From positions 30,266 through 94,265 of the forward strand of contig NZ_APKE01000016.1 of NCBI RefSeq assembly GCF_009835145.1: a stretch of DNA of 64,000 nucleotides. The letters run 5' to 3'. Positions within the stretch are counted from its first letter, which is position 1; each line of letters begins with the position of its first letter. Source of the stretch: Profundibacterium mesophilum KAUST100406-0324. Lineage in GTDB: Bacteria > Pseudomonadota > Alphaproteobacteria > Rhodobacterales > Rhodobacteraceae. Of this stretch, positions 9,801-17,061 are shown one piece after another. Under the pieces are notes generated by a model. That model made no database searches. It saw nothing but the letters and a program-made list of their open reading frames with translations, and was not told the origin of the DNA. Made by a program: the position numbers and the translations under genes.

Positions 9801-9832
9801 GAAAGGGGCCGCTCCTTGGGAGGCGGCCCCTT
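9801..9832 (-). terminator. Intrinsic terminator after the response regulator gene
   Basis: A 13-bp stem with one bulge (AAGGGGCCGC-TCC / GGAGGCGGCCCCTT) and a short loop, followed on the minus strand by TTTC. It lies 24 bases past the regulator stop at 9856 and separates that transcript from the surface-protein promoter. Confidence 0.6.
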
Positions 9833-9855
9833 GCAATTCGTCCTTTCCGGCGGTT

Positions 9856-10476
9856 TCAGACGTAACCGGCATCCTTCGCGATCATCGCGGCATGGGTGCG
9901 GTTGCGCGCGCTGAGCTTTCGGCAGAGCGTCTTGACATGCAGCTTGACCGTCACTTCGCGCAAGGAAAGCTTGCGCGCGATCTCCTTGTTCGCCCAGCCG
10001 TTGGTAAGGCCGACGAGGACCTGCCGCTCGCGCGGCGAGAGCGTCTCGTCGAAGGCATGCGCGGTATCCGCCTCGCTCTGTGCCATGAGCGCGACGGGTG
10101 CGAAGACCTCGCCGGCGGCCATGAAGCGGATCGCGTTGAGCAACGAGCGTGCCGAGAGCGTCTTGGGCAGGAAGCCCGAAGCCCCGCCAGCCAGGGCGGC
10201 ATCCGCGGCACGGCGCGTGGTCGTGCCGGAGATGATCCCGACGGGCTGCATCTTGTTCGCCGCCCGCGCGCGCTCGAGTCCTTCGAGACCGTTCATGCCC
10301 GGCATCTCCAGATCGAGCAGGACGACATCGAAGGGCCCATGCTTGGCGATCGTGCTCAACGCTTTCTCGAGATCGGGCGCGACGCTGACCTCGCTGCGGC
10401 CCTGATCGACGAGATAGGCGGCCAATGTCTCGCGCACCAGATCATGATCGTCGGCGATTAGAATCTGCATCATCAT
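9856..10476 (-). CDS. NarL/FixJ-type response regulator
   Basis: 206 residues. The receiver domain (about 4-120) shows the acidic pair D9-D10, the phospho-acceptor D55 (VLLDLEMPG), a Ser/Thr switch region (SGTTT, 83-87) and the invariant K105 (LPKTL). A LuxR-type helix-turn-helix follows at about 140-200 (LSPRERQVLVGLTNG, NKEIARKLSLREVTVKLHVK). It is divergent from the molybdopterin-fold protein and hybrid kinase, so it is the natural phosphorelay output for that kinase. The shared promoter elements on both sides suggest it controls the surface-protein operon and perhaps its own region. Three Met codons at the start leave the exact start open by two residues. Confidence 0.93.
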   Translation of the reverse strand: MMMQILIADDHDLVRETLAAYLVDQGRSEVSVAPDLEKALSTIAKHGPFDVVLLDLEMPGMNGLEGLERARAANKMQPVGIISGTTTRRAADAALAGGASGFLPKTLSARSLLNAIRFMAAGEVFAPVALMAQSEADTAHAFDETLSPRERQVLVGLTNGWANKEIARKLSLREVTVKLHVKTLCRKLSARNRTHAAMIAKDAGYV

Positions 10477-10567
10477 TACTTCCTTGTCATCGATCCGAAC
10501 GACCCTGCGCGCACGATCGCGGCGGCTCCGACTGTTCCGCCATGACCCCGGTCAAACGAAGGAACGC

Positions 10568-10589
10568 CCTATCCAGAGGGATAGGAGCC
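10568..10589. promoter_or_regulatory. Palindromic operator candidate between regulator and kinase operons
   Basis: A perfect 7-bp inverted repeat CCTATCC-AGAG-GGATAGG (10568-10585) sits in the 212-base divergent region. It overlaps GGGATAGGAGCC (10578-10589), a 12-mer also found in the surface-operon promoter region (9773-9784). Further half-site-like GTATCC and TTATCC follow at about 10590 and 10605. The two-heptamer layout resembles NarL-family sites. Binding by the neighbouring regulator is inferred. Confidence 0.5.
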
Positions 10590-10688
10590 GTATCCTTCTG
10601 TCTCGACCCTTATCCCGCCGGGCGGCTTAAAATGACGTAAAAGACCCCGGATGATCGGCCCGGCGAGACAGAACGAAAGGTCGCGGGA

Positions 10689-11186
10689 ATGGATCAGGAC
10701 AGAAGACGGTGCCTGCGCGGGATGTCGGCCGCGATCGCCGGCACGGTCGTGACATGGCCCGCATCCAAAGCGCGGGCCGCGAAGGCGAGCCTGCTGATCC
10801 TCGAGCACCGGGCGAGCTCGGTCGCCCTCGGCCTCGACGACCTCACGCTCATGCCGAGCACCCAGTTCGTGACCAACACGATCTGGACCAGGGGACCGCA
10901 GACCTTCCGCGGCGTCCAGCTTTGCGATCTCGTCGCATGGGCCGGGGCGCAAAACATGCGCAACATCGACGCCCATGCCGCCAACGAGTTCGTGAGCCGC
11001 ATCCCGATGAGCGATGCCGTTCCGGGCGGGCCTCTGATCGCCTATCTGCGCAACGGCAAGCCGATGCACCGCCGCGATATGGGGCCTTTATGGCTGGTTT
11101 ACCCTTATGACAGCAATTCCAGGTATCGAGACGCGGAGACCTACGCGCGCAGCGTCTGGCAGCTCGTGCGCCTGCGCCTGCATTGA
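10689..11186 (+). CDS. Exported protein with molybdopterin-oxidoreductase fold, probably lacking the Mo-ligating Cys
   Basis: 165 residues. The N-terminus (DRRRCLRGMSAAIAG) looks like a twin-arginine signal. The body matches the sulfite-oxidase/YedY-type molybdopterin-binding domain (WTRGPQTFRGVQLCDLVAWAG, then GPLIAYLRNGKPM and GPLWLVYPYD). In catalytic relatives a Cys just before the WxGVxL segment binds molybdenum. Here that region reads TNTIWTRG with no Cys, so catalysis is doubtful. Its end overlaps or abuts the kinase gene, so the two are co-translated. I infer a periplasmic sensory or ligand-binding partner for the kinase. Confidence 0.8.
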   Translation: MDQDRRRCLRGMSAAIAGTVVTWPASKARAAKASLLILEHRASSVALGLDDLTLMPSTQFVTNTIWTRGPQTFRGVQLCDLVAWAGAQNMRNIDAHAANEFVSRIPMSDAVPGGPLIAYLRNGKPMHRRDMGPLWLVYPYDSNSRYRDAETYARSVWQLVRLRLH

Positions 11187-11212
11187 ACCCCGATTCGACG
11201 GAGCCTCGATCC

Positions 11213-13849
11213 ATGACCGCATCGCGCAACCCGACGCCCCGGCGGCGCCTCAAGCGCTTCGAGGCGTTGCTCCTGATCGGTGTCGCTCTGGTGATCTATA
11301 TCACGCTCAGCCTGTCACTGACGCTATCGGCGCGGCTCGGCGTCATGCGCGAGGCGCGCGACAACATACAATGGAACATCTCGCAGCTCGAAGTGGATTA
11401 CCTCAAGCTCGAGGATGCCGCCGAAACCCTCCGTGAGGCGCCAAACACCGAAAACCTCGAGACGCTGCGTCGCCGGTTCGACCTTTTTTATAGCCGCGTC
11501 CATTTCATGAATAACAGCACGGCACTCGCCGACCTGCATGCCGATCCCGACCTGCACCGCCATCATGCAATCCTGATGGCCTTTCTCGACGACGTGGCCC
11601 CCCTGATCGACGGGACGGACGCGGCCGCCATCGCGGCCATCGAACCGATCACCGGGGCCATCAAGGACATCGCCCGCCTGCCCCGCAAACTCGTGATCAG
11701 CGAGGTGCGCCGCGCCGCGAGCCTGACCAGCTTGGAGCGCGAGGAGATCATGCGCCTGTTCCGCACCGTCGGCCTGGTCTCCGTGCTCGTCGCCGGGTCC
11801 CTGGTGGTGGGCTTCGTGATCCTCGTGCTTCAGAACCGCGCCCTCATCGCGCGCAAGGCCCTTGTCGCGACATTAGGGGATCGGACCCTGTCGATCCTGC
11901 GCGCATCGCTCGACGCGGTCGTGGTGATCGACGAGGATGGCGCGGTCACGGAGTTCAATGGCTCGGCCGAGAAGATTTTCGGCTATTCGCGCTCGGCGGT
12001 CTTCGGGACCCGCGCCGAGACGCTGATCATCTCGCCCGATTTCCTGACAGCGCATCGCGACAGCATGCGGCTCTTTCGCGAGGAGCCCGATGGCGAGACG
12101 CTGCATACGGGACGCCTGGAATTCATCGCCCGCCACGCCAATGGCAGCGAATTCCCCGTCGAGATGTCGATGTCGACGATCGGGACCGAGGAAGGACTGC
12201 TCTTCGTTGCCTATGTCAGGGACATCACCGAGGAGTTGCAACGCCGCGAGGCCCTTCAGGCCGCCCGCGACCAGGCGCTCTGTGCCTATGAGCAGAAGTC
12301 GAACTTCTTCGCCGTGATGAGCCATGAGATGCGCACCCCGCTCAACGGCATCATCTCGTCGCTCGAATTGCTCCGCGATTCGCCCCTGTCACGCGAGCAG
12401 GACCGCCTGATCAAGATCGTCGAGACCTCGAGCGAGATTCTCCTGCGTCATGCCGACGACGTGCTCGACATCGAGCGCATCGAGGCGGGAAGTCAGCCCG
12501 TAGCGCTCGAGCATATCGACATCATGTCGCTGGTCGAGCCGCTCGTGGCGGGGCTGCAGCCCCATGCCGGCAAGCAATGTACGGACCTGTCGACCGAATA
12601 CGAGGGCGATGTTGGCTGCATGCTCGAGATCGACCGGCGCAGCCTCCAGCAAGTCCTGCTGAATCTTCTGGGAAATGCGATCAAGTTCACCGCGAACGGT
12701 GTGGTGATGACCCGGATTTCCGTCGCCGCTCTCAATCCCGGGCAGGCAGTGCTCTCCTGCGAGGTTTCCGACACGGGCATCGGCATCAGCGCGGCGGACC
12801 AGAAACGCATCTTCGAGGACTTCGTCACGCTCGGCGCTGCCTACGAGCGCAATTTCACCGGGACGGGGCTCGGTCTCGGCATTGCCCGAAGGCTCATCGA
12901 CCGGCTCGGCGGTACCCTTTCCTGCGAGAGCGTCCCTGGCGAGGGCAGCAGCTTCACCTTCGAACTGGACGTGCCGATCATCGCCAGAAGCGCACCGCGC
13001 CATGTCCCCGATATCGAGCCTTCGCAGCCGGCCAGGAGCCTCGACATCCTCGTCGTCGAGGATAACGAGATCAACCGCGAGCTTATCGAGGAAATACTCG
13101 AACGCGCCGGGCACAGGCCGCATCTGGCCACCTGTGCGCGCGAGGGAATCGCGGCGGCGGAGGCAGATCTCTACGATGTCATCCTCATGGATATCAGCAT
13201 GCCCGACATGAACGGGATCCGCGCCACAGAGACCATTCGCGCCGGGGAGGGCCTGTCACGCCGCACACCGATCATCGCGATCACGGCCCATGCCCTTCCG
13301 GAGGAACGTGCCCGCTTCGAAGCTGCCGGCATGGAGGGATGCCTGATCAAGCCGGTCCGGCGCGCCGCTCTCGCCGAATGCTTTGAGCGGGTCATTCGCG
13401 AACGCCCGGAAAGCGAGGCGCGGGCCGCGGCCGAGCTGCCCGAACTGGCCCGCCCCGAAGGGCCGCGGGACAGTGAAGGCGTTTCCCCCGACGACATGGC
13501 CTTCGGGGCCCCTCTCGTCGATCGCGATCAGCTCGACTGTCTCGTCAGCGCCCTGTCCCAGCACCGGCTCAGCGAGATGATCGGCACCTTCACCACCGAA
13601 TCGGAACGTCTCATCGCCTCCTTCGCGGAAACCGGAAAGAGCGAGATGCCCCGACTGCAAAAGCAGGTGCACAACCTTTCGGGCTCCTCGGCCGTCTTCG
13701 GAGCCTCCGCCCTGCACCATCAACTGATCCGGATGGAAGATGCCTGCAAGGCGGGCGAGTCCGAGCGTCTCGCGGCGCTTGCCGCCGACCTTGCCCCGCT
13801 CTGGTCGCGCACCGCGGCGGCGATCGGGACGGTCACGCTCGGGGAGTGA
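11213..13849 (+). CDS. Hybrid sensor histidine kinase (TM-PAS-HisKA-HATPase-REC-HPt)
   Basis: 878 residues from ATG 11213, preferred because GGAG lies nine bases upstream; a TTG at 11183 in the same frame would overlap the previous gene. Transmembrane segments lie at about 17-39 and 182-207 and enclose a helical periplasmic domain. A PAS domain follows (about 222-340), then HisKA with H371 (VMSHEMRTPLNG) and an ATPase with NLLGNAIKF, DTGIGIS and GTGLGLGIA. The receiver has D660 (ILMDISMPDMNG) and a C-terminal HPt domain has H820 (KQVHNLSGSSAVFG). This gives a full relay, H371 to D660 to H820, and then probably to D55 of the divergent NarL-type regulator. It follows the molybdopterin-fold exported protein directly, which may supply the periplasmic signal. 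Confidence 0.93.
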   Translation: MTASRNPTPRRRLKRFEALLLIGVALVIYITLSLSLTLSARLGVMREARDNIQWNISQLEVDYLKLEDAAETLREAPNTENLETLRRRFDLFYSRVHFMNNSTALADLHADPDLHRHHAILMAFLDDVAPLIDGTDAAAIAAIEPITGAIKDIARLPRKLVISEVRRAASLTSLEREEIMRLFRTVGLVSVLVAGSLVVGFVILVLQNRALIARKALVATLGDRTLSILRASLDAVVVIDEDGAVTEFNGSAEKIFGYSRSAVFGTRAETLIISPDFLTAHRDSMRLFREEPDGETLHTGRLEFIARHANGSEFPVEMSMSTIGTEEGLLFVAYVRDITEELQRREALQAARDQALCAYEQKSNFFAVMSHEMRTPLNGIISSLELLRDSPLSREQDRLIKIVETSSEILLRHADDVLDIERIEAGSQPVALEHIDIMSLVEPLVAGLQPHAGKQCTDLSTEYEGDVGCMLEIDRRSLQQVLLNLLGNAIKFTANGVVMTRISVAALNPGQAVLSCEVSDTGIGISAADQKRIFEDFVTLGAAYERNFTGTGLGLGIARRLIDRLGGTLSCESVPGEGSSFTFELDVPIIARSAPRHVPDIEPSQPARSLDILVVEDNEINRELIEEILERAGHRPHLATCAREGIAAAEADLYDVILMDISMPDMNGIRATETIRAGEGLSRRTPIIAITAHALPEERARFEAAGMEGCLIKPVRRAALAECFERVIRERPESEARAAAELPELARPEGPRDSEGVSPDDMAFGAPLVDRDQLDCLVSALSQHRLSEMIGTFTTESERLIASFAETGKSEMPRLQKQVHNLSGSSAVFGASALHHQLIRMEDACKAGESERLAALAADLAPLWSRTAAAIGTVTLGE

Positions 13850-13939
13850 TCCATCGCGGCGCGCAGGAGGGCGCCGTACCGGCCCCGCATCCCGGCCGGC
13901 GCGGCCGTCCCGCCGGATCGGCGGACGCGGCCCCGAGCG

Positions 13940-14284
13940 TCACTCGCGCGAGGTGCTCGCCCAGCTATCGCCTTGCGGCAGGACCGCGAGATCGGGTTTG
14001 CCGCGCAGCTTGTGCAGGTGGACCTTGGCGATGAAATTGCCGGAAATGGGCGCCGTTACGAAGAGGAAGGCCATGACCAGAACCTCGTGAAGCGAGCCGT
14101 CATCATGGGCGAACGCGCGCACCATTGACGCCATGAGCAGCGATCCGACCCCCAGCGTGGATGCCTTGGTCGGGCCGTGCAGGCGGGACATCGGACTGTT
14201 CAGCTTCAACAGGCCGATCGAGCCGACCAGGGTGAAGAAGGCGCCGCTGAGCAAAAGCGCCGCGATGAGAGCGTCGATCAGCAT
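13940..14284 (-). CDS. mrpG: Mrp-type Na+/H+ antiporter subunit G
   Basis: 114 residues with three hydrophobic segments and the family signature LVGSIGLLKLNSPMSRLHGPTK cut here to its core: GLLK, then RLHGPTKASTLG. Subunit G is an essential small membrane part of the heteromultimeric Mrp (Mnh/Pha) complex, which exchanges cytoplasmic Na+ or K+ for protons. It is the last gene of the mrp operon, seven bases after mrpF, and converges on the hybrid kinase gene. No strong terminator is evident in the 90-base gap between them. The C-terminal tail after HKLRGKPDL is polar and less conserved. Confidence 0.9.
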   Translation of the reverse strand: MLIDALIAALLLSGAFFTLVGSIGLLKLNSPMSRLHGPTKASTLGVGSLLMASMVRAFAHDDGSLHEVLVMAFLFVTAPISGNFIAKVHLHKLRGKPDLAVLPQGDSWASTSRE

Positions 14285-14291
14285 GATGTCC

Positions 14292-14561
14292 TCATTCGAT
14301 GATGTCGCCGCGCAGAACGAACCGTGCCAGCGCCACCGTGGAGACGAAACCGAGCATGGCGATGATCATCGCGCTTTCGAAGTAGATTTGCGTGCCCCAC
14401 AGGATCCCCATGAGGATGATCAGGCCGATGGCGTTGATCACCATCGTGTCGAGCGCGAGGATCCGGTCACCGACATGCGGGCCGATCACCAGCCGCGCCA
14501 TGGCGAGAAGCTGTGCCAGCCCGACCGCGCCGAGCGCGATGTAGAGTGCGATGTCGATCAT
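14292..14561 (-). CDS. mrpF: Mrp-type Na+/H+ antiporter subunit F
   Basis: 89 residues starting MIDIALYIALGAVG, with three membrane helices and the conserved GPHVGDRILALDTMVIN motif typical of MrpF/PhaF. The ATG at 14561 overlaps the mrpE stop by four bases (ATGA), so translation is coupled. A longer open frame upstream is an artefact of overlap with mrpE. MrpF is a small integral subunit of the antiporter complex; in some systems the homologue has also been linked to efflux of small anions such as bile salts, for which there is no sign here. Confidence 0.9.
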   Translation of the reverse strand: MIDIALYIALGAVGLAQLLAMARLVIGPHVGDRILALDTMVINAIGLIILMGILWGTQIYFESAMIIAMLGFVSTVALARFVLRGDIIE

Positions 14562-15049
14562 TCGAAAATCTCCAGCAATCTGCGCTCGTAGCGTTGCTTG
14601 ATCTCGTCGCGCACGGCGTCGGGATCGGGTGCGTCGAGCGCATGAACCAGAAGCGCGAGACCGTCGGCGGACAGATCGGCGCTCACGGTTCCGGGTGTCA
14701 GGGTGATCGTTCCGGCCAGCATGGTGATCGCCTCCGGTGTCCGCAGGTCGAGCGGCACCACCACCCATGCGGGCGACATGTCGCTGTTGCGCTTGAACAG
14801 GACGATGAACGCGACATGGATGTTGGCCACGATGATGTCCCAGATCACGATGGCCACGTAGACCGCCAGCCGCCAGGGGCGCGGAACACGGGGCCGGTCG
14901 GGCCAGTAGGCATGCGTCGCGATCGGGATCAGCACGCCCAGAATGGTGCCGAAGACGAGCGTGCCGAGGCGGAACTCGTTCACCAGAAGGCACCAGATGA
15001 GGATCAGCAGCGCGGTGAGCAGCGGGTGGGGAAAGAGTTTGCCGGCCAT
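14558..15049 (-). CDS. mrpE: Mrp-type Na+/H+ antiporter subunit E
   Basis: 163 residues from the ATG at 15049 (MAGKLFPHPLLTALL), one base after the mrpD stop (TGA-A-ATG) with GGGGAGG inside the end of mrpD. An upstream in-frame Met at 15091 would overlap mrpD by over 40 bases and lacks this site. Two or three N-terminal membrane helices are followed by a cytoplasmic domain with LTPGTVSADLSADG, a well-conserved MrpE motif. The subunit is required for assembly or activity of the Mrp antiporter. Confidence 0.9.
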   Translation of the reverse strand: MAGKLFPHPLLTALLILIWCLLVNEFRLGTLVFGTILGVLIPIATHAYWPDRPRVPRPWRLAVYVAIVIWDIIVANIHVAFIVLFKRNSDMSPAWVVVPLDLRTPEAITMLAGTITLTPGTVSADLSADGLALLVHALDAPDPDAVRDEIKQRYERRLLEIFE

Positions 15050-15050
15050 T

Positions 15051-16688
15051 TCAGTGCGCCTCCCCTGCATCGGATGCCGCAGGCGTGTCATGGGTCGATT
15101 TGTCGATCTTCTTGCCAGGCGTCTGGAGCACCGTCGTGATATATGGACCGGGATCGAAAAGCTGTGCCGCCGTGTCCCGCATCACCCGGTGGAGCGGGCC
15201 CGCAGCGACGGTCATGACGATCAAGAGTGCGAGCAGACCGCCGATCGCGACAAGCGGCAGCGCCGCGACCTGCCGGGGACCGGGGGGAAGGTTGTGCTCG
15301 CCATCCTCGAGCCCGGGATTGCCGTCGGGATCGGCGCTGCGCTCGGGAAGCTCGGCAGCCGCCTCATGCGCCTTCCAGAAGATTTGCGATCCGGCGCGCG
15401 AGAAGCCGACCACCGCGATGAGCGAGCCGACCAGGACCGCGCCCCAGACCCACCACACGAGCGGGCTCGTGGTCGCGGCGGTCATGATCAGAAGCTTGCC
15501 GACATATCCCGACAGCGGCGGCAGCCCGGTCATCCCGATGGCCGCCACGAAGAACATGCCCGCCACGAGCGCCCCGCCCGCCATCGGCGCGGCCCGTTCC
15601 AGGCGGCCGCCGATGCCGCCGCGCCGGCTCTCGATCACGTCGACGAGCAGGAACAGGGCCGCGGTCGCGAATGTCGAATGGACTGCATAATAGAGGGCAG
15701 CGGCGATGCCGGTGGGAGTGAAGACCGCCACAGCGCTCAGCAGCATGCCCATCGAACCTATGACCGAGAATGCCACGAGACGGTCGATCCGGCGGGCGCC
15801 GAGCACCCCGATCATCCCGACCAGCAGCGTCAGCAGCGCGGCCGGTAGCAGCCATGTCCCGAAGAGACCCTGCATGATGCCCAGCTCGGGCGGGAAGACG
15901 AGGGTATAGACACGGATGATCCCGTAGGCCCCGACCTTGGTCATGATCGCGAAGAGCGCGGCGACCGGTGCGGGTGCGAGCGCGTAGCTGGCCGGAAGCC
16001 AGAAATGCAGCGGCAGAAGCGCCGCCTTGATCGCGAAGACCAGCAAGAGCAGGACCGCCGCGACCCTTATGCCGCCATTGCCCTCCTGCGTCAGCGCCCC
16101 CACACGCACCGCCAGATCGGCCATGTTGAGCGTTCCCGTCTGCGCGTAGATCGTGCCGAGCGCAAAGAGGAAGAGGGTCGAGCCGAGGAGGTTGTAGAGG
16201 ACGTATTGCGTGCCTGCGCGCAGCCGCTCGGCCCCGCCGCCATGGATCATCAACCCGTAGGACGCGATCAGCAGGACCTCGAAGAACACGAAGAGGTTGA
16301 ACACGTCACCGGTCAGGAATGCCCCCGCGATTCCCATCAGCTGAAACTGGAACAAGGGGTGGAAATGCTGCCCGCGCGCATCCCAGTTCGAGCCGATCGC
16401 GTAGAGCAGCACGAGCGGCGCCATCAGCATGGTGACGAGGACCATCAAGGTCGACAGACGGTCCGCCACGAGCACGATGCCGAAGGGCGCGGGCCAGCTG
16501 CCAAGTTGGTAGAGGGTGATGGTGCCGTCCGCAGCCTGCCAGAAGAGGCCGAGGGCGATCGCCAGCATCGCGGCGCTTCCCGCCACCGAGATCACCCGTT
16601 GCAGCCGCAGGTGAAACCGGGATGACAGGACGAGGAAGGCGGCAAGCATCGCCGGCAAGACAACCGGCGCGACAATCCAGTGATCCAT
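15051..16688 (-). CDS. mrpD: Mrp-type Na+/H+ antiporter subunit D
   Basis: 545 residues, with about 14 membrane helices of the Proton_antipo_M family shared with complex I subunits NuoL/M/N. Conserved features include the FEVLLIASYGLM helix with its Glu, the AIKAALLPLHFWLP segment with Lys and His of the ion path, and FAIMTKVGAYGIIR. The start overlaps the mrpC stop by one base (TGATG). With MrpA it forms the proton and sodium translocating core. The C-terminal 70 residues are polar and cytosolic, somewhat longer than in Bacillus MrpD. Confidence 0.94.
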   Translation of the reverse strand: MDHWIVAPVVLPAMLAAFLVLSSRFHLRLQRVISVAGSAAMLAIALGLFWQAADGTITLYQLGSWPAPFGIVLVADRLSTLMVLVTMLMAPLVLLYAIGSNWDARGQHFHPLFQFQLMGIAGAFLTGDVFNLFVFFEVLLIASYGLMIHGGGAERLRAGTQYVLYNLLGSTLFLFALGTIYAQTGTLNMADLAVRVGALTQEGNGGIRVAAVLLLLVFAIKAALLPLHFWLPASYALAPAPVAALFAIMTKVGAYGIIRVYTLVFPPELGIMQGLFGTWLLPAALLTLLVGMIGVLGARRIDRLVAFSVIGSMGMLLSAVAVFTPTGIAAALYYAVHSTFATAALFLLVDVIESRRGGIGGRLERAAPMAGGALVAGMFFVAAIGMTGLPPLSGYVGKLLIMTAATTSPLVWWVWGAVLVGSLIAVVGFSRAGSQIFWKAHEAAAELPERSADPDGNPGLEDGEHNLPPGPRQVAALPLVAIGGLLALLIVMTVAAGPLHRVMRDTAAQLFDPGPYITTVLQTPGKKIDKSTHDTPAASDAGEAH

Positions 16689-17059
16689 CAGGCGTCTCCC
16701 CGCGGCATCGGCTCCGGCGGACGCGCCTCGGCGTTGATGCGGGGCGTGTCGACCATGTCGTCATCGCAGCTGAGCCACGCGCCCAGCGCGATGATCACGA
16801 CCACGGCCGTCATCCCGAAGGAAATGACGATTGCCGTCAGCACGAGCGCCTGCGGCAAGGGGTCGGTATAGCGCTCGACGCCCTCGCGAAGCACCGGCGG
16901 CGCGTTCACCGCGAGCCTGCCGGAGGCAAAGAGGAAGACGTTGACGGCATAGCTCAGCAAAGAGGTGCCGATGATCACGGGAAAGGTGCGCAGCCGCAGG
17001 ATCATGTATATCCCCGCGGCGGTCAGCACGCCGATGGCGGAGGCGATCAGCAGTTCCAT
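16688..17059 (-). CDS. mrpC: Mrp-type Na+/H+ antiporter subunit C
   Basis: 123 residues starting MELLIASAIGVLTAAGIYMI, with three helices like NuoK and the MrpC signature LLSYAVNVFLFASG followed by DPLPQALVLTAIVISFG. The ATG lies two bases after the stop of the mrpAB gene. A longer open frame in this phase runs into mrpAB and has no support as a start. Part of the antiporter membrane arm. Confidence 0.92.
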   Translation of the reverse strand: MELLIASAIGVLTAAGIYMILRLRTFPVIIGTSLLSYAVNVFLFASGRLAVNAPPVLREGVERYTDPLPQALVLTAIVISFGMTAVVVIIALGAWLSCDDDMVDTPRINAEARPPEPMPRGDA

Positions 17060-17061
17060 TG

